The notes: generated from the sequence alone by a model not told the origin. A stretch of DNA of 64,000 bases from Erythrobacter sp. (GCF_024305245.1 NZ_JAMWYX010000013.1:1-64000), one strand, 5' to 3'. Positions 37,503 to 46,124 are shown, numbered from the stretch's first letter. Numbers and translations: made by a program.

Positions 37503-37785
37503 GCAACCCCTAAAAACGGGGAAAATGCGAGGTTTTTTGCGCCTGCGAGTTTAAGCACTAACCAATCCGCTCACCAGTTTTTGACCGCCTATGCCGCTTT
37601 GTGACCGCTCGTGACGGTTCAAAATGCTGGCAAGGTTATCCCGCCGCCACCTTCAACCGACAGCCATTGCCCGATCTGACAGGGAGTGTGGGGGGGTGTT
37701 TGGCACCGCGCCGGGTGCGGCGGATGGTGCGTCCGCACAAAGTCTAGTGATTCTGCGGCGTGCGGTGCGATGCTCACCAGCGCCG

Positions 37786-38214
37786 CTAGCCGATCGCGGC
37801 TTGCGCTTGCTCACACATTCGCAGCACGTCCGCCGCCGCCGTTCGCGCATCACTCCGCGATTCGAACAAGCGGCGCATGTCGCCCTCTAGATCATCCGTC
37901 CCGCCGTTGGACATCAGCAAGCCAAACGGAACGGCGGCGTTCACCACGAGCAAGCGGCGATCAATGCAATCGCGTTCGAATGCGAGCACGCGCCGTGCCG
38001 TTCGATCGTAGCGCAATGAGTCGGCGCATGTGATCGCTCCGCCATTCAATAGCCGGTTGAAACCGGATTGCCGTCCGATCGCGCGCCAGAATGATCCAAG
38101 CGGCTCCAGATGCACAAGCGGCGCAAGCCCGGACGGTGAAGGCGTGCCGACAAATAGCACGGCGGACGGCTCTGCAATTCGAATTGCCGTTACCAGCATG
38201 TCAGGATTCTCCAT
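37786..38214 (-). CDS. Hypothetical protein of the satellite element
   Basis: A 142-residue protein I cannot place. It looks soluble and mixed alpha/beta (RRLLVVNAAVPFGLLMSNGG; RRVLAFERDCIDR), without signal peptide or membrane helix. ATG 38199 (MLVTAIR) is an alternative start. Last gene of the minus-strand satellite operon, 41 bases after its neighbour. Confidence 0.5.
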   Translation of the reverse strand: MENPDMLVTAIRIAEPSAVLFVGTPSPSGLAPLVHLEPLGSFWRAIGRQSGFNRLLNGGAITCADSLRYDRTARRVLAFERDCIDRRLLVVNAAVPFGLLMSNGGTDDLEGDMRRLFESRSDARTAAADVLRMCEQAQAAIG

Positions 38215-38254
38215 ATTCTGCCCGAAAACATATGACTCACCCGCTCGGACGTGA

Positions 38255-38587
38255 TCAGCCGTCCAGCATTTGCTGATAGATCGCTGCTACGTCCGCCGCG
38301 CTCATGTCCGCCGTCAGCACGGGCGCACCATGCATGGCCAAGGCATCCGCAACTGCACGCGGTGGTGCGGGCGTCATAAGTTCGCCTTCCAGGAATGCCT
38401 GATAAGCCGCGCCGGGACCGCCGGTGGCAACGTGCGCCGCGATCATCGCCTCACACTCAACGCGCCATAGATCATGCGCGGCCCGGACAGCCGGTGGCAT
38501 CCGATAGATGCGGACCGCGTGTGGATCGTGCTTTTCCGCCCGATCGATCAGCACGGTCATGCGACGTGTCAGGCTCACCCGGCTCAA
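38255..38587 (-). CDS. Hypothetical helical protein of the satellite element
   Basis: A 110-residue, largely helical protein (VRAAHDLWRVECEAMIAAHVA; MSAADVAAIYQQMLDG). The frame begins at a TTG (38587) overlapping the preceding stop by four bases; ATG 38560 (MTVLID) is the other candidate. No known domain. Arrangement suggests translation coupled to its upstream neighbour. Confidence 0.5.
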   Translation of the reverse strand: MSRVSLTRRMTVLIDRAEKHDPHAVRIYRMPPAVRAAHDLWRVECEAMIAAHVATGGPGAAYQAFLEGELMTPAPPRAVADALAMHGAPVLTADMSAADVAAIYQQMLDG

Positions 38588-39042
38588 TTTTTGAGGCTCT
38601 GGATAAGCATTTCCAGTTCGTCCATGCGTTGCTTGATCGCTAGGAGTTCGCTGGCATCAAGCGCGGTTTTGAGACCCTGCGACATTCTGGCGAATTCATC
38701 GGGCGTGATCTGCCCGGACGTTGCTGCATCGATCAGCGCGCGGGGATCGTCAGCGCCGCCTTCGATTTCAATTAAGCGCCCGCCACGCGGTAGCACCGTT
38801 TCCAGAACAATTTTGATTGCCGGAAGGTTGCCGCATTTCACCGCGATCGCCAGCTGTTCGAGTGCGGCGGGTGCAAGATCCTCCAGCGCCTCCAGCGCCG
38901 CGCGGCTTGTGCGGTTACGGCTTCCCTTCGGACGGCCCGGACTGCCAACAGTGAAGCGCCCTTGTGGGTCGCGCGGTGCGGCTTCAGGCGTGCCGGCTGG
39001 CACGTAACCGGGTGGCATGGGGACAGGGGGCATTGCAGTCAT
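38584..39042 (-). CDS. DUF5681-like protein (GRP-rich N-terminus)
   Basis: A 152-residue protein with the block GRFTVGSPGRPKGSRNRTSR typical of DUF5681 proteins, which occur in phages and mobile elements near terminase or replication genes. A helical region (ALEALEDLAPAALEQLAIAVKCG) and an acidic C-terminal helix (LLAIKQRMDELEMLIQSLKN) follow. ATG 39042 overlaps the previous stop. Its N-terminal VPMPPGYV peptide repeats the C-terminal one of the upstream gene. DNA binding is a guess. Confidence 0.6.
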   Translation of the reverse strand: MTAMPPVPMPPGYVPAGTPEAAPRDPQGRFTVGSPGRPKGSRNRTSRAALEALEDLAPAALEQLAIAVKCGNLPAIKIVLETVLPRGGRLIEIEGGADDPRALIDAATSGQITPDEFARMSQGLKTALDASELLAIKQRMDELEMLIQSLKN

Positions 39043-39083
39043 GCCGTGCGCTCCAGCGTCACGTAACCGGGTGGCATGGGGAC
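39001..39083. repeat. 24-bp direct repeat at a gene junction
   Basis: The same 24 bases (core ACGTAACCGGGTGGCATGGG) occur at 39001-39024 and 39060-39083, a 59-base period. On the minus strand both encode the peptide VPMPPGYV. The copies lie at the C-terminus of the upstream HTH gene and the N-terminus of the DUF5681-like gene. This looks like a local duplication or recombination scar. Confidence 0.8.
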
Positions 39084-39347
39084 CGGCGGTGGCGACGGTG
39101 GCACCGGGACCGGTTCGGACAGCCTCCCAACCGCCACGCCGCGCGCAAGTAGCCATCGCTCCACGTCAGCGGTGGCAGTCAGGCGTGCGTGGCCCACACG
39201 GTAAGAATGCGGGAATCCTTGATCGCGTCTCCACGTGTGCACCACGGCCTTGCTCACGCCTAGCGCCTCGCGCAGTTCCGCCGCATCGATCGTGCGAGCG
39301 GCGGGAAGCGCCACGAATTCGGGAAGCCGGATCGCAGCGCGCGCCAT
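39039..39347 (-). CDS. Small helix-turn-helix (MerR/excisionase-like) protein
   Basis: A 102-residue protein with a winged-helix type DNA-binding region (DAAELREALGVSKAVVHTWRRDQGFPHSYRVGHARLT, residues 22-59), as in AlpA/Xis-like regulators of mobile elements, followed by a proline-rich tail. ATG 39347 overlaps the preceding stop (TGATG). It may act as an excisionase or regulator; inference from fold and context. Confidence 0.65.
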   Translation of the reverse strand: MARAAIRLPEFVALPAARTIDAAELREALGVSKAVVHTWRRDQGFPHSYRVGHARLTATADVERWLLARGVAVGRLSEPVPVPPSPPPVPMPPGYVTLERTA

Positions 39348-40123
39348 CACGCAAGCCTCGCAAGGGCGGCTTCCCGGCTCTCGCCAGTGAGGATTGAAAC
39401 CGCCGTTACGACGTTAGACAGGACGCCAGGAACGGCCTTCAGCAAGGCGATTTCATCATCCAGTCGGCTCAGCCGGTCCGCAGCGTTCCGGCGTGCGGTT
39501 TCAACGTCCGCCGCGCCGCCGATCGGATCGGCAATAGAAGGCGCGATGCGTGGCAACGTGCCGCCAGACAGGATGCGCTCGGCTAGGGTGGCGACGGCAA
39601 AATCGCGCTGGATCATGTCGAACGCGGGACCGGGCAAGCCAGACAGCGCCGCGCCGCCTTCCACGATTGCCGCCGCGACATCCGAGTCCGCCTTCGCCAG
39701 TGCGATCACGGCTTCAGGTTTCAGGTTGCGAACGTGCGCGCGCATTTCAATGCGGCGGTGCGTGACGGACAGGCTTTCCACCGGTGCGGGCGTGTGCAGG
39801 TTGGTGCGCTCGCCCTCCAGCCGCTGCATTGCGGACCGCTGCGCTTCCACCACGAGACGGAACGCCGGTGCGATCGATGCGGTGCGCTCCAGCGCGATCG
39901 GATCGAATCCCGTTGCCGAGTAATTCCCGGCGATGTCGGACAAGCCTTGCGCCACACCTGCAAGGGACTCCTGAAGCCGGGTTAATGGCTGGCCAAGGTC
40001 CGGATGCTCGGCAAGTTCGATCGGCAGCGCAAAGGACGTGCGCGCTTCGCCGCGCTCCAGCTGCGTCACAAGGGCTCGATCGGACGTTGCGGTGCGAAGT
40101 GAAATCAGGACGGGGTTAGACAT
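39347..40123 (-). CDS. Hypothetical protein of the satellite element
   Basis: A 258-residue predicted soluble, helical protein (LTRLQESLAGVAQGLSDIAG; FRLVVEAQRSAMQRLEG; DRLSRLDDEIALLKAVPGV). No family recognised. ATG 40123 has AAAAGGAA nine bases upstream; the longer frame to 40174 lacks a site. It begins the operon of small genes that reads toward the tRNA, preceded by an AT-rich region with an inverted repeat. Confidence 0.55.
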   Translation of the reverse strand: MSNPVLISLRTATSDRALVTQLERGEARTSFALPIELAEHPDLGQPLTRLQESLAGVAQGLSDIAGNYSATGFDPIALERTASIAPAFRLVVEAQRSAMQRLEGERTNLHTPAPVESLSVTHRRIEMRAHVRNLKPEAVIALAKADSDVAAAIVEGGAALSGLPGPAFDMIQRDFAVATLAERILSGGTLPRIAPSIADPIGGAADVETARRNAADRLSRLDDEIALLKAVPGVLSNVVTAVSILTGESREAALARLA

Positions 40124-40210
40124 GTGAGGGAGTTCCTTTTGATCGATGAAGCCAAAAGGATGAGTCTTGTTCAATTGACGGTCAAGTCAAAGTATTCCCT
40201 CTAGTGTCGA

Positions 40211-40242
40211 TTGCAGCAATGCGATTGCGACAATTGCTGCAA
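40211..40242. repeat. Perfect 10-bp inverted repeat, possible operator or origin
   Basis: TTGCAGCAAT and ATTGCTGCAA are perfect arms separated by 12 bases. They lie in the 250-bp AT-rich gap between the helicase stop and the start of the small-gene operon. The same gap has CCGGACAA (around 40275) and TTGTCCGG (around 40367) in inverse orientation. The region could be an operator or replication origin. Confidence 0.5.
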
Positions 40243-40371
40243 ACCATAAATTAGCGGCTCTATAATTTGGATTCCGGACAACCCGGACACCTTTTTTGAC
40301 ATTTGGCACAAGAAAAGAGAAAATTCTTTTCACTCACCTAAAACTCGAAAAACCTGTCCATGTTGTCCGGC

Positions 40372-42009
40372 TCACATAATGCTCGTGATGCTCAAGCCGG
40401 TGATCCAGCTTCCATCCGATCGCACCCGTCCGAACCCAAGCCGCTCCAGCCTGTCCCCCAGTCCTTGCTTGCCGAGAAACTGGCGGACGCCGCTTCCCTC
40501 TGCCCACAGCCGGAAAACGCGATAGAGTTCGGACACGGCCACACGTCCCGCCGGATCGATCGCGCAACGTTCCTCCACGAACTGCATCACTTGATCGGCC
40601 TCGCGCCGCCATTGCGCCTTTGCCGCTTCGCTGGAGGGTGCCACCGTGAAGCCATGCAACAGGGCGTGCTGATATGCGATCAGCGAACGGGTTAGGATTG
40701 CTGACAGTTCGCTCACTAGCCGAGTCTTGAGATATGGATCTTGTTCGTGCGGTGCGAACGTGCGGTTAAATTGAAAGATCGTGGCACGCCTGAATAGCGC
40801 ATCGCTGAAATCGCGCGTGTGCGGCATGTGATTTGTTCCGAACCAGCATGTCGCGAATGCGCGCATTTCGAACGGTGCGCCGTGCTTGTGCTCCACGGTT
40901 GTGACTTCACCGCTTGTGATTGCCTTTAGTTCCGCATCAGCGATCACCGCACCCTGTTTGAGTTCGGTAACAATGTTGGCGAGTTTCATGTGAAGGTGCG
41001 CGCGCTGAAAGCGGTTCGTGAATTCGGACGGCTGCACGCCTGCCACGTTTGCGGGACCGCATAGGGCGGACAAGACTTGCAACAGGACAGATTTGCCGTT
41101 TGCACCGCTTCCGATCAGCATCACGAACCGCTCGTGCGCGGCGTGCGGCATTAGTGTGTAACCGATATGCTCCAGCAGCGATTGCGCCTTTGCCTCGCGA
41201 TCGGGATCATCGCGGAAAATGTCAGATATGAATCGATCCCATAGCGGCGCGTGCGTGTCAGGTTGATATGCAACCGGCAATTGAGTTGTGCGGTAATGCT
41301 CGCGCCGGTGCGGGTGCCATTGCCATTGCCCGCTCACCAGTTCCAATTCACCATTTGCGCAGTTCACCGTGTCAGCGGTGCCAAGGTTGAATGTGTGATC
41401 GCGGCGATAGGTTTCATTGCGCACGAGGTCCGCCACGCTGGCAACCTTGCCGCCGGTGACAGACACGTGCGATCGCTCCAGCACTGTTTGCGCGCGTTGC
41501 CGTATCGCTAGATCATCGCAGCGCCGCCACACGCCGCACGCATCCCAGACGTAGAACGCGCCGGTTGCGTGTAGGACGTTCTCCGGTCCGATTTCCGCGA
41601 TCACGTCCCGCGCTAGTGCAAGATCGTCAGCTTTTCCGCCGGACGCCGCTTCAGCCCGCAAGGTGCGCAGCGGCAAGCCCGTTACATTCTTGAGTTGCTG
41701 GAGGATTAGATCGCGTTGCACCGGCTCCAGCGCCGCCGCCATACGGCAAATGTCGCCAATCTCCAGCGTGCGCCGGTTGCCTGCCAGGGTTTGCCGCTGA
41801 AGCCCTTCGAACGTCATGCCGGCCATTGCCACGCCCGCGCCCGGATCGTGCGCCCACAGCGCCCGGACAGCGGCTGGATCGTCAGTCGCTACGGTTGCCA
41901 CTGTGCCGACCGGATGCACGCGCCAGCCCTCTCCAGCGGCTTGTAGCGCGGCATCTAGCCCGCGCGGCGGCTCTTGCAACGCCGCCGCGTTTCCATTACT
42001 TACAAGCAT
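40372..42009 (-). CDS. P4/D5-type replication primase-helicase (prim-pol part truncated)
   Basis: A 545-residue protein. The C-terminal two thirds hold the D5_N region and an SF3 helicase: Walker A GSGANGKS near residue 305, then the Walker B and motif C region WFGTNHMPHTRDFSDALFRR. The N-terminal 65 residues (AALQAAGEGWRVHPV and VRALWAHDPGAGVAMA) look like the opening strands of an AEP prim-pol domain, but its catalytic residues are missing. It would unwind or initiate replication of the element, perhaps with host or helper primase. Confidence 0.85.
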   Translation of the reverse strand: MLVSNGNAAALQEPPRGLDAALQAAGEGWRVHPVGTVATVATDDPAAVRALWAHDPGAGVAMAGMTFEGLQRQTLAGNRRTLEIGDICRMAAALEPVQRDLILQQLKNVTGLPLRTLRAEAASGGKADDLALARDVIAEIGPENVLHATGAFYVWDACGVWRRCDDLAIRQRAQTVLERSHVSVTGGKVASVADLVRNETYRRDHTFNLGTADTVNCANGELELVSGQWQWHPHRREHYRTTQLPVAYQPDTHAPLWDRFISDIFRDDPDREAKAQSLLEHIGYTLMPHAAHERFVMLIGSGANGKSVLLQVLSALCGPANVAGVQPSEFTNRFQRAHLHMKLANIVTELKQGAVIADAELKAITSGEVTTVEHKHGAPFEMRAFATCWFGTNHMPHTRDFSDALFRRATIFQFNRTFAPHEQDPYLKTRLVSELSAILTRSLIAYQHALLHGFTVAPSSEAAKAQWRREADQVMQFVEERCAIDPAGRVAVSELYRVFRLWAEGSGVRQFLGKQGLGDRLERLGFGRVRSDGSWITGLSITSIM

Positions 42010-42164
42010 GTCAGTGTCCTCCGCCCGGTGCGCCTCCTACGGCGTAACCGGGCGTTTCATTTGCGGGTACGACGGAAACAACGTCCGCCATGAATCCCTG
42101 ATTTCCAACGTTTCGCGCAATCACTCACCAGCGCCGCTCGCCAATCTTGACGTTTCGTGGCGCT

Positions 42165-42386
42165 TTAGGACGCCTTCAGGCGCTGTTCGTGCTCGGCAAG
42201 CGCCGCCTCGTGACGCTTCGCCAGATAGGCTTCGATGTCGCGGCGCAAGTATCCAACGCGGCGCGTTGAAAGCCGGATCTTGCGGGGAAAGTCTGGATCG
42301 TCAGCAGCGCGGCGGCGCATGGTCGGTTCGGACAGCCCGATTTCCTTGCACGCCTGTTCGATCGATAGAACTGTGATGTCAGTCAT
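42165..42386 (-). CDS. AlpA family regulator/excisionase-like protein
   Basis: A 73-residue DNA-binding protein with the AlpA pattern: LSIEQACKEIGLSEPTMRRRAADDPDFPRKIRLS and GYLRRDIEAYLAKR. AlpA proteins activate integrase or excision genes in satellites and prophages. ATG 42386 is the family-type start. It reads into the helicase operon. Confidence 0.85.
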   Translation of the reverse strand: MTDITVLSIEQACKEIGLSEPTMRRRAADDPDFPRKIRLSTRRVGYLRRDIEAYLAKRHEAALAEHEQRLKAS

Positions 42387-42607
42387 GGCGGTGGCCTTGT
42401 GTTCAAGATTGGAAGGGTTTGCCCGATCATCGCGATCTGCGGCGGGTTGCCCGTTCATCCCGAACTGCGGCCCGGTGCTCGGCTATCTCAGCCTGCCACG
42501 CCGGTTGCACCATAAAGGCTTGCTCGCCTTCGATGCGTCATTAGAGTGAGTTAACAGTCACACGGCGTCAAGGGCAAACGTGAAGTGTGATCGCGCGGGG
42601 GTAAATC

Positions 42608-43150
42608 TTGGCTCATAAGTATGAAATTTACAGAGGCCAAGCGGGCGAATATCGCGTCCGCTTTAAGTATCTAAATGAGGTGATGGGATCTTCAGCAGGT
42701 CTTTCATCAAAGAAATTGGCATTAGACCTTATAGAGACCCTCAAAAAGAACGCACCAGACGCTCCCGTTGAGGATAACACTAGGGACGGCCAAAGTATCA
42801 GGCAAAGACTTGAGGAAACGGAAGTTCCAGCATCTGACAGATTAGTTAGAATTGATCATAATTCTGACGCCTTCCGAGAATTCGAGTCTGCTTTTGAAAA
42901 ACTTAAAGAGGGATTGGATAAGTCCAACGATGTTGGCGAACTTTCCCCGGAAGGCGTAGAAGTTGCCAAGCAAGAGGTGTCCCAGCTTGGCAGCGAAAAC
43001 AAACGGGAATGGGTGAGACCTGCACACGTTTGGCAGGTCGCCAAAAGCACTTTGCTTTGGATCCTTGACCACTCAGCCGGAGCAGCCATTGGGACATTCG
43101 CCCTTGCTGCACTAACGGCACTCGCCAAGTTGTTTGGAATTGAGTTTTAG
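42608..43150 (+). CDS. DUF1508 (YegP-type) protein with C-terminal membrane helix
   Basis: A 180-residue protein. The N-terminal domain YEIYRGQAGEYRVRFKYLN with SSAGLSSKKLALDLIETLKKN matches the DUF1508/UPF0339 fold. A charged helical middle is followed by a C-terminal hydrophobic segment (SAGAAIGTFALAALTALAKL). TTG start (42608) with a G-run ahead. It is the only plus-strand gene of the satellite, and its base composition is clearly AT-richer than the flanking genes. It looks like cargo, perhaps phage- or plasmid-exclusion; function unknown. Confidence 0.65.
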   Translation: MAHKYEIYRGQAGEYRVRFKYLNEVMGSSAGLSSKKLALDLIETLKKNAPDAPVEDNTRDGQSIRQRLEETEVPASDRLVRIDHNSDAFREFESAFEKLKEGLDKSNDVGELSPEGVEVAKQEVSQLGSENKREWVRPAHVWQVAKSTLLWILDHSAGAAIGTFALAALTALAKLFGIEF

Positions 43151-43163
43151 GCGCTCCCACATC

Positions 43164-44459
43164 CTAAGCAATGAACCGCGCCCAGCGTTCCGAATAGTGC
43201 GCGGCCTCCAGCGTCAGATAGTCCGCCCACATCGCCATAAGATCGCGCCGCCGTTCGAACGCATCGCCGCGCCGATATGCGCGCTCCACCTTGTTATCGA
43301 TCGTGTGCGCCAATGCTTGCTCGGCGATCGTGTCCGGGTGCAAGGTGGTTTCCGTAATCCAGTCGCGGAACGCGGATCTAAAGCCGTGCACCGTCAGCCC
43401 GTCTCCGCGCATCCCGCGCAGCATTTCCAGCATCGCCATATTGGACAGCGGGCGCTTGGCGCGCGCGCCGGGAAACACATAGGAATTGCCCTCCAGCCGA
43501 GGCGTGGTGCGCAGCAGCTGCACCGCGCGATCAGAAAGCGGGATGCGATGCTCTTTGCCGGCCTTCATGCGTGCCGCCGGGATCGTCCATGTCGCGCCAT
43601 CCATGTCGAATTCGGACCATGTGGCCTCTAGCGTCTCGCTCGTGCGGGTGGCGCATAGGATCGTCAGTAAAAGCGCCCGCGCCGAATAGTCCGGCTTGCT
43701 CGCCAGTTCGGACACGAACGCCGGAACGTCCTTCCAATCCATTGCCCGGTAGTGCGAGCGGACCTGTTTGCCGTTCAACCCTGAATATTTCAGCGTCTCG
43801 CGATCAGCCGGGTTGTGATGATTGGCGAATAGGGCTTGCCGCGCCGGGTTGCTGTTATCTGCCAGCGCCGCCGCTTTCGTGGAATTGATCACCGTCTCAA
43901 TGCGGCTGCGCAGCCGCGATGCTGTCTCGCGTGCGCCGCCCCATAGGGTGCCGACATATGCGCCGCGCGCGTAGGGTTGCTGGAGCACGCCCTTAACGTC
44001 CTCCAGCGTGATCTCGTGCGTCAGCTTGTCCCCGATCAGCGGATAGGCATAGGACGCAAGGGTGTTCTCCCATTGCGTGACGTGCTTGTCATTTTTCCAG
44101 CCCGCCCGGTTCTCATTGATGAATGCGATCGCAGCGGCGCGGAACGTCTCGCCAGCGCCGTTGTCCGGCTTCGCCGGTGCGCGATCGGCGGTGCGCTCTG
44201 CCAGTGGATCACGTCCGGCCTTTATCGCCTTGCGATGCTCTGCGGCTTCAGCCTCCAGCGCCGCTAGTTCCGCCGCATCGATCGGCTGATAGTCCGCCAG
44301 TTTCATCAAGCGGCGTTTGCCGTCCGATGTCGAATATCGCAGCGCCCAGGATGGTGTGCCGCTGGCAGCAATTACGAGATTCAGGCCATTGCGAGCGGCC
44401 CACATGCCGGGGCGTTCGGCGTTCACGAGGGATCGAATATTGCGGACGGTGAGGGACAT
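43164..44459 (-). CDS. Tyrosine-type integrase (DUF4102/P4-like)
   Basis: A 431-residue integrase. N-terminal arm-binding region (residues 1-85), core-binding domain about 100-210, and catalytic domain with Arg in CATRTSETLEATW, HGFRSAFRDW and the Tyr in AYRRGD. It recombines at the tRNA-Ser 3' end, 180 bases from attR. The right-end location and orientation fit P4-like elements. Confidence 0.92.
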   Translation of the reverse strand: MSLTVRNIRSLVNAERPGMWAARNGLNLVIAASGTPSWALRYSTSDGKRRLMKLADYQPIDAAELAALEAEAAEHRKAIKAGRDPLAERTADRAPAKPDNGAGETFRAAAIAFINENRAGWKNDKHVTQWENTLASYAYPLIGDKLTHEITLEDVKGVLQQPYARGAYVGTLWGGARETASRLRSRIETVINSTKAAALADNSNPARQALFANHHNPADRETLKYSGLNGKQVRSHYRAMDWKDVPAFVSELASKPDYSARALLLTILCATRTSETLEATWSEFDMDGATWTIPAARMKAGKEHRIPLSDRAVQLLRTTPRLEGNSYVFPGARAKRPLSNMAMLEMLRGMRGDGLTVHGFRSAFRDWITETTLHPDTIAEQALAHTIDNKVERAYRRGDAFERRRDLMAMWADYLTLEAAHYSERWARFIA

Positions 44460-44636
44460 TGGCGGCTCCGAAAACAGTGGTTAGCGTTGACATTGCCACT
44501 CACCATTTTTGCTCGCCAAGCACTTTCAACCCTGACCGCTCGTGACGCCTTGTGACGCGCTAAAATAACGGTTTAACAATTGGTTGCTTTCGCTCGCGAC
44601 GGCTTTTGACGGCTCGTGGCGAGTTCTCTTTAAGGT

Positions 44637-44651
44637 CTCCGTCTCCGCCAA
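44637..44651. repeat. attR of first element / attL of second element
   Basis: An exact copy of the 15-bp tRNA-Ser end. It closes the first element and is followed within 160 bases by a second integrase gene reading away from it, so it probably also serves as the left attachment site of the second island. Confidence 0.85.
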
Positions 44652-44763
44652 CAACCATTCCGAGGGGGTCCGAGGAGGCTCTGTCCTCGGAATTCTCCCC
44701 AACATACTGCCAGGTTAGGATTCCATTAGGGTCCGACAGGTTCCAATACCATCCGGATGCAGG

Positions 44764-44805
44764 TGGGGGCACGTTGGGGGCACCCACTCCCTAAGTTGGG
44801 GGCAC
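44764..44805. repeat. Three 9-bp direct repeats, probable integrase arm sites
   Basis: TGGGGGCAC occurs at 44764-44772, 44775-44783 and 44797-44805, just upstream of the second integrase start. Similar GGGGGCA repeats occur ahead of other tRNA-targeting DUF4102 integrases, where the arm-binding domain attaches. Function is inferred from position. Confidence 0.55.
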
Positions 44806-44807
44806 GG

Positions 44808-46124
44808 ATGCTGACTGACGCGCAGGCTCGGCAAGCGAAAGCTAAAGACAAGGATTACAAGCTCTCCGATTCCGGTGGGCTCTACCTGTTCGTCTCGAAA
44901 ACGGGACACAAGAGCTGGCGCCTCAAGTATCGCTATCTGGGCAAAGAAAAGCGCCTCATGATTGGCACTTATCCGGCGGTCCGCCTCAGCGACGCCCGCA
45001 GCAGACGTGATTCGGCGAAGCTCGCGCTCAAGGAAGGCCGCGATCCTCAGAACGACGTTAAAAAGCAGCGGCTTGCGAACGAGGAACTCGCTTCGAGCAC
45101 TTTCGAAAAATACGCACGGGACTGGTGGAAGGTGCAGAAACCACGCTGGCGCCCTGTCCACGCCGAAGACGTACTCAATTCGATGGAGCGGGATCTCTTC
45201 CCCAAGATCGGAGACCTTCCGATCCACGAGCTGAACGAACCAGTGCTGCTTGGCGTCCTTGAGAAGGTCGAAGAGCGCGGTGCGATCGAGACAGCTCATC
45301 GGCTACGACAGCGCATCGAGCGGGTGATTCGGTACGCCAAGGCGAAAGGAGTGCCGATCGTGGGAAACCCCGCGACCGACATCAAGGAAGCGATGAGTGC
45401 CGTGCCCAAGCGCAAAAAGTGGCCCGCGCTCACGAAAGTCGAAGATGTCCGCGCGCTGATCCGGAAGATCGACACCTCCAGTTCCTACCCCGTCACTCGC
45501 CTCGCCTCTCGCTTCCTCGCGCTCGTTTCCCAGCGACCGGGCATGGTCCACAGGTTGAAATGGGATCACTTGAAGGATGTCGATTGGTCAAAAAATCCGG
45601 CCGCCTCTCCGAATGCCCACTGGTACATCGATTCCGAAGAGATGAAGTTGGAGTTCGATCGACGGGGTGACGAGGAGTTCGACCATGATGTGCCGCTGTC
45701 GCCGCAAGCCCTCGAGGCCCTCGTGGAGGTTCGAAAACTGACGGGTCTCGGTCCCTACGTGTTCCCCAACTGCTGGAACTCGCACGCCCCGATGTCGGAA
45801 AATGCTCTCAACTCACTCTACCGCCGGCGAGGCTTCCAGGGAAAACATGTCCCGCATGGCTGGCGCACCAGCTTCTCTACGATCATGAATGAGAAGCTTG
45901 AGCGTGGATTGATGATGGAACAGAGGTTCATGATCGATCGACTCATTATCGACATCATGTTGGCTCACTTGCCGACAGGAATGAGCGCCGAGGAATTCGC
46001 CTACAATCGCGCGCGTTTCGCTGAGCGCCGGCGGGAACTGGCGTGCGAATGGGCAGATCTCATTCTCGAGGGTGCGGTGCCCGTGCGCGATCTCGTCAGC
46101 GGCCGCAGACGCAGGGTCGACTGA
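44808..46124 (+). CDS. Tyrosine-type integrase of the second island
   Basis: A 438-residue integrase of the P4/DUF4102 type. Start MLTDAQARQAKAK (ATG 44808) opens the arm domain; the frame upstream lies in att sequence. Catalytic residues: Arg in SQRPGMVHRLKW, HGWRTSFSTIMNE and Tyr in EEFAYNRARF. It is distinct from the integrase of the first element. It reads away from the shared att site, so the second island extends rightwards, its end outside the window. Confidence 0.92.
   Translation: MLTDAQARQAKAKDKDYKLSDSGGLYLFVSKTGHKSWRLKYRYLGKEKRLMIGTYPAVRLSDARSRRDSAKLALKEGRDPQNDVKKQRLANEELASSTFEKYARDWWKVQKPRWRPVHAEDVLNSMERDLFPKIGDLPIHELNEPVLLGVLEKVEERGAIETAHRLRQRIERVIRYAKAKGVPIVGNPATDIKEAMSAVPKRKKWPALTKVEDVRALIRKIDTSSSYPVTRLASRFLALVSQRPGMVHRLKWDHLKDVDWSKNPAASPNAHWYIDSEEMKLEFDRRGDEEFDHDVPLSPQALEALVEVRKLTGLGPYVFPNCWNSHAPMSENALNSLYRRRGFQGKHVPHGWRTSFSTIMNEKLERGLMMEQRFMIDRLIIDIMLAHLPTGMSAEEFAYNRARFAERRRELACEWADLILEGAVPVRDLVSGRRRRVD

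Larger units (their letters stand above)
37488..44651. mobile_element. Satellite-like integrative element at tRNA-Ser
   Basis: About 7.15 kb between direct repeats of the tRNA 3' end (37488-37502 and 44637-44651). It encodes a tyrosine integrase at the right end, an AlpA-like regulator, a D5/SF3 replication helicase and small genes on the minus strand, plus one cargo gene on the plus strand. No capsid, tail, portal or terminase genes are visible. This set is that of P4-type satellites or small replicating integrative elements, which depend on another phage or plasmid. The satellite label is inference; integration is directly supported. Confidence 0.8.

Noticed and set aside
37488..44651. Calling the tRNA-Ser element a complete prophage
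   Set aside because: No capsid, tail, portal, terminase or lysis genes are visible; only integration, regulation and replication functions.
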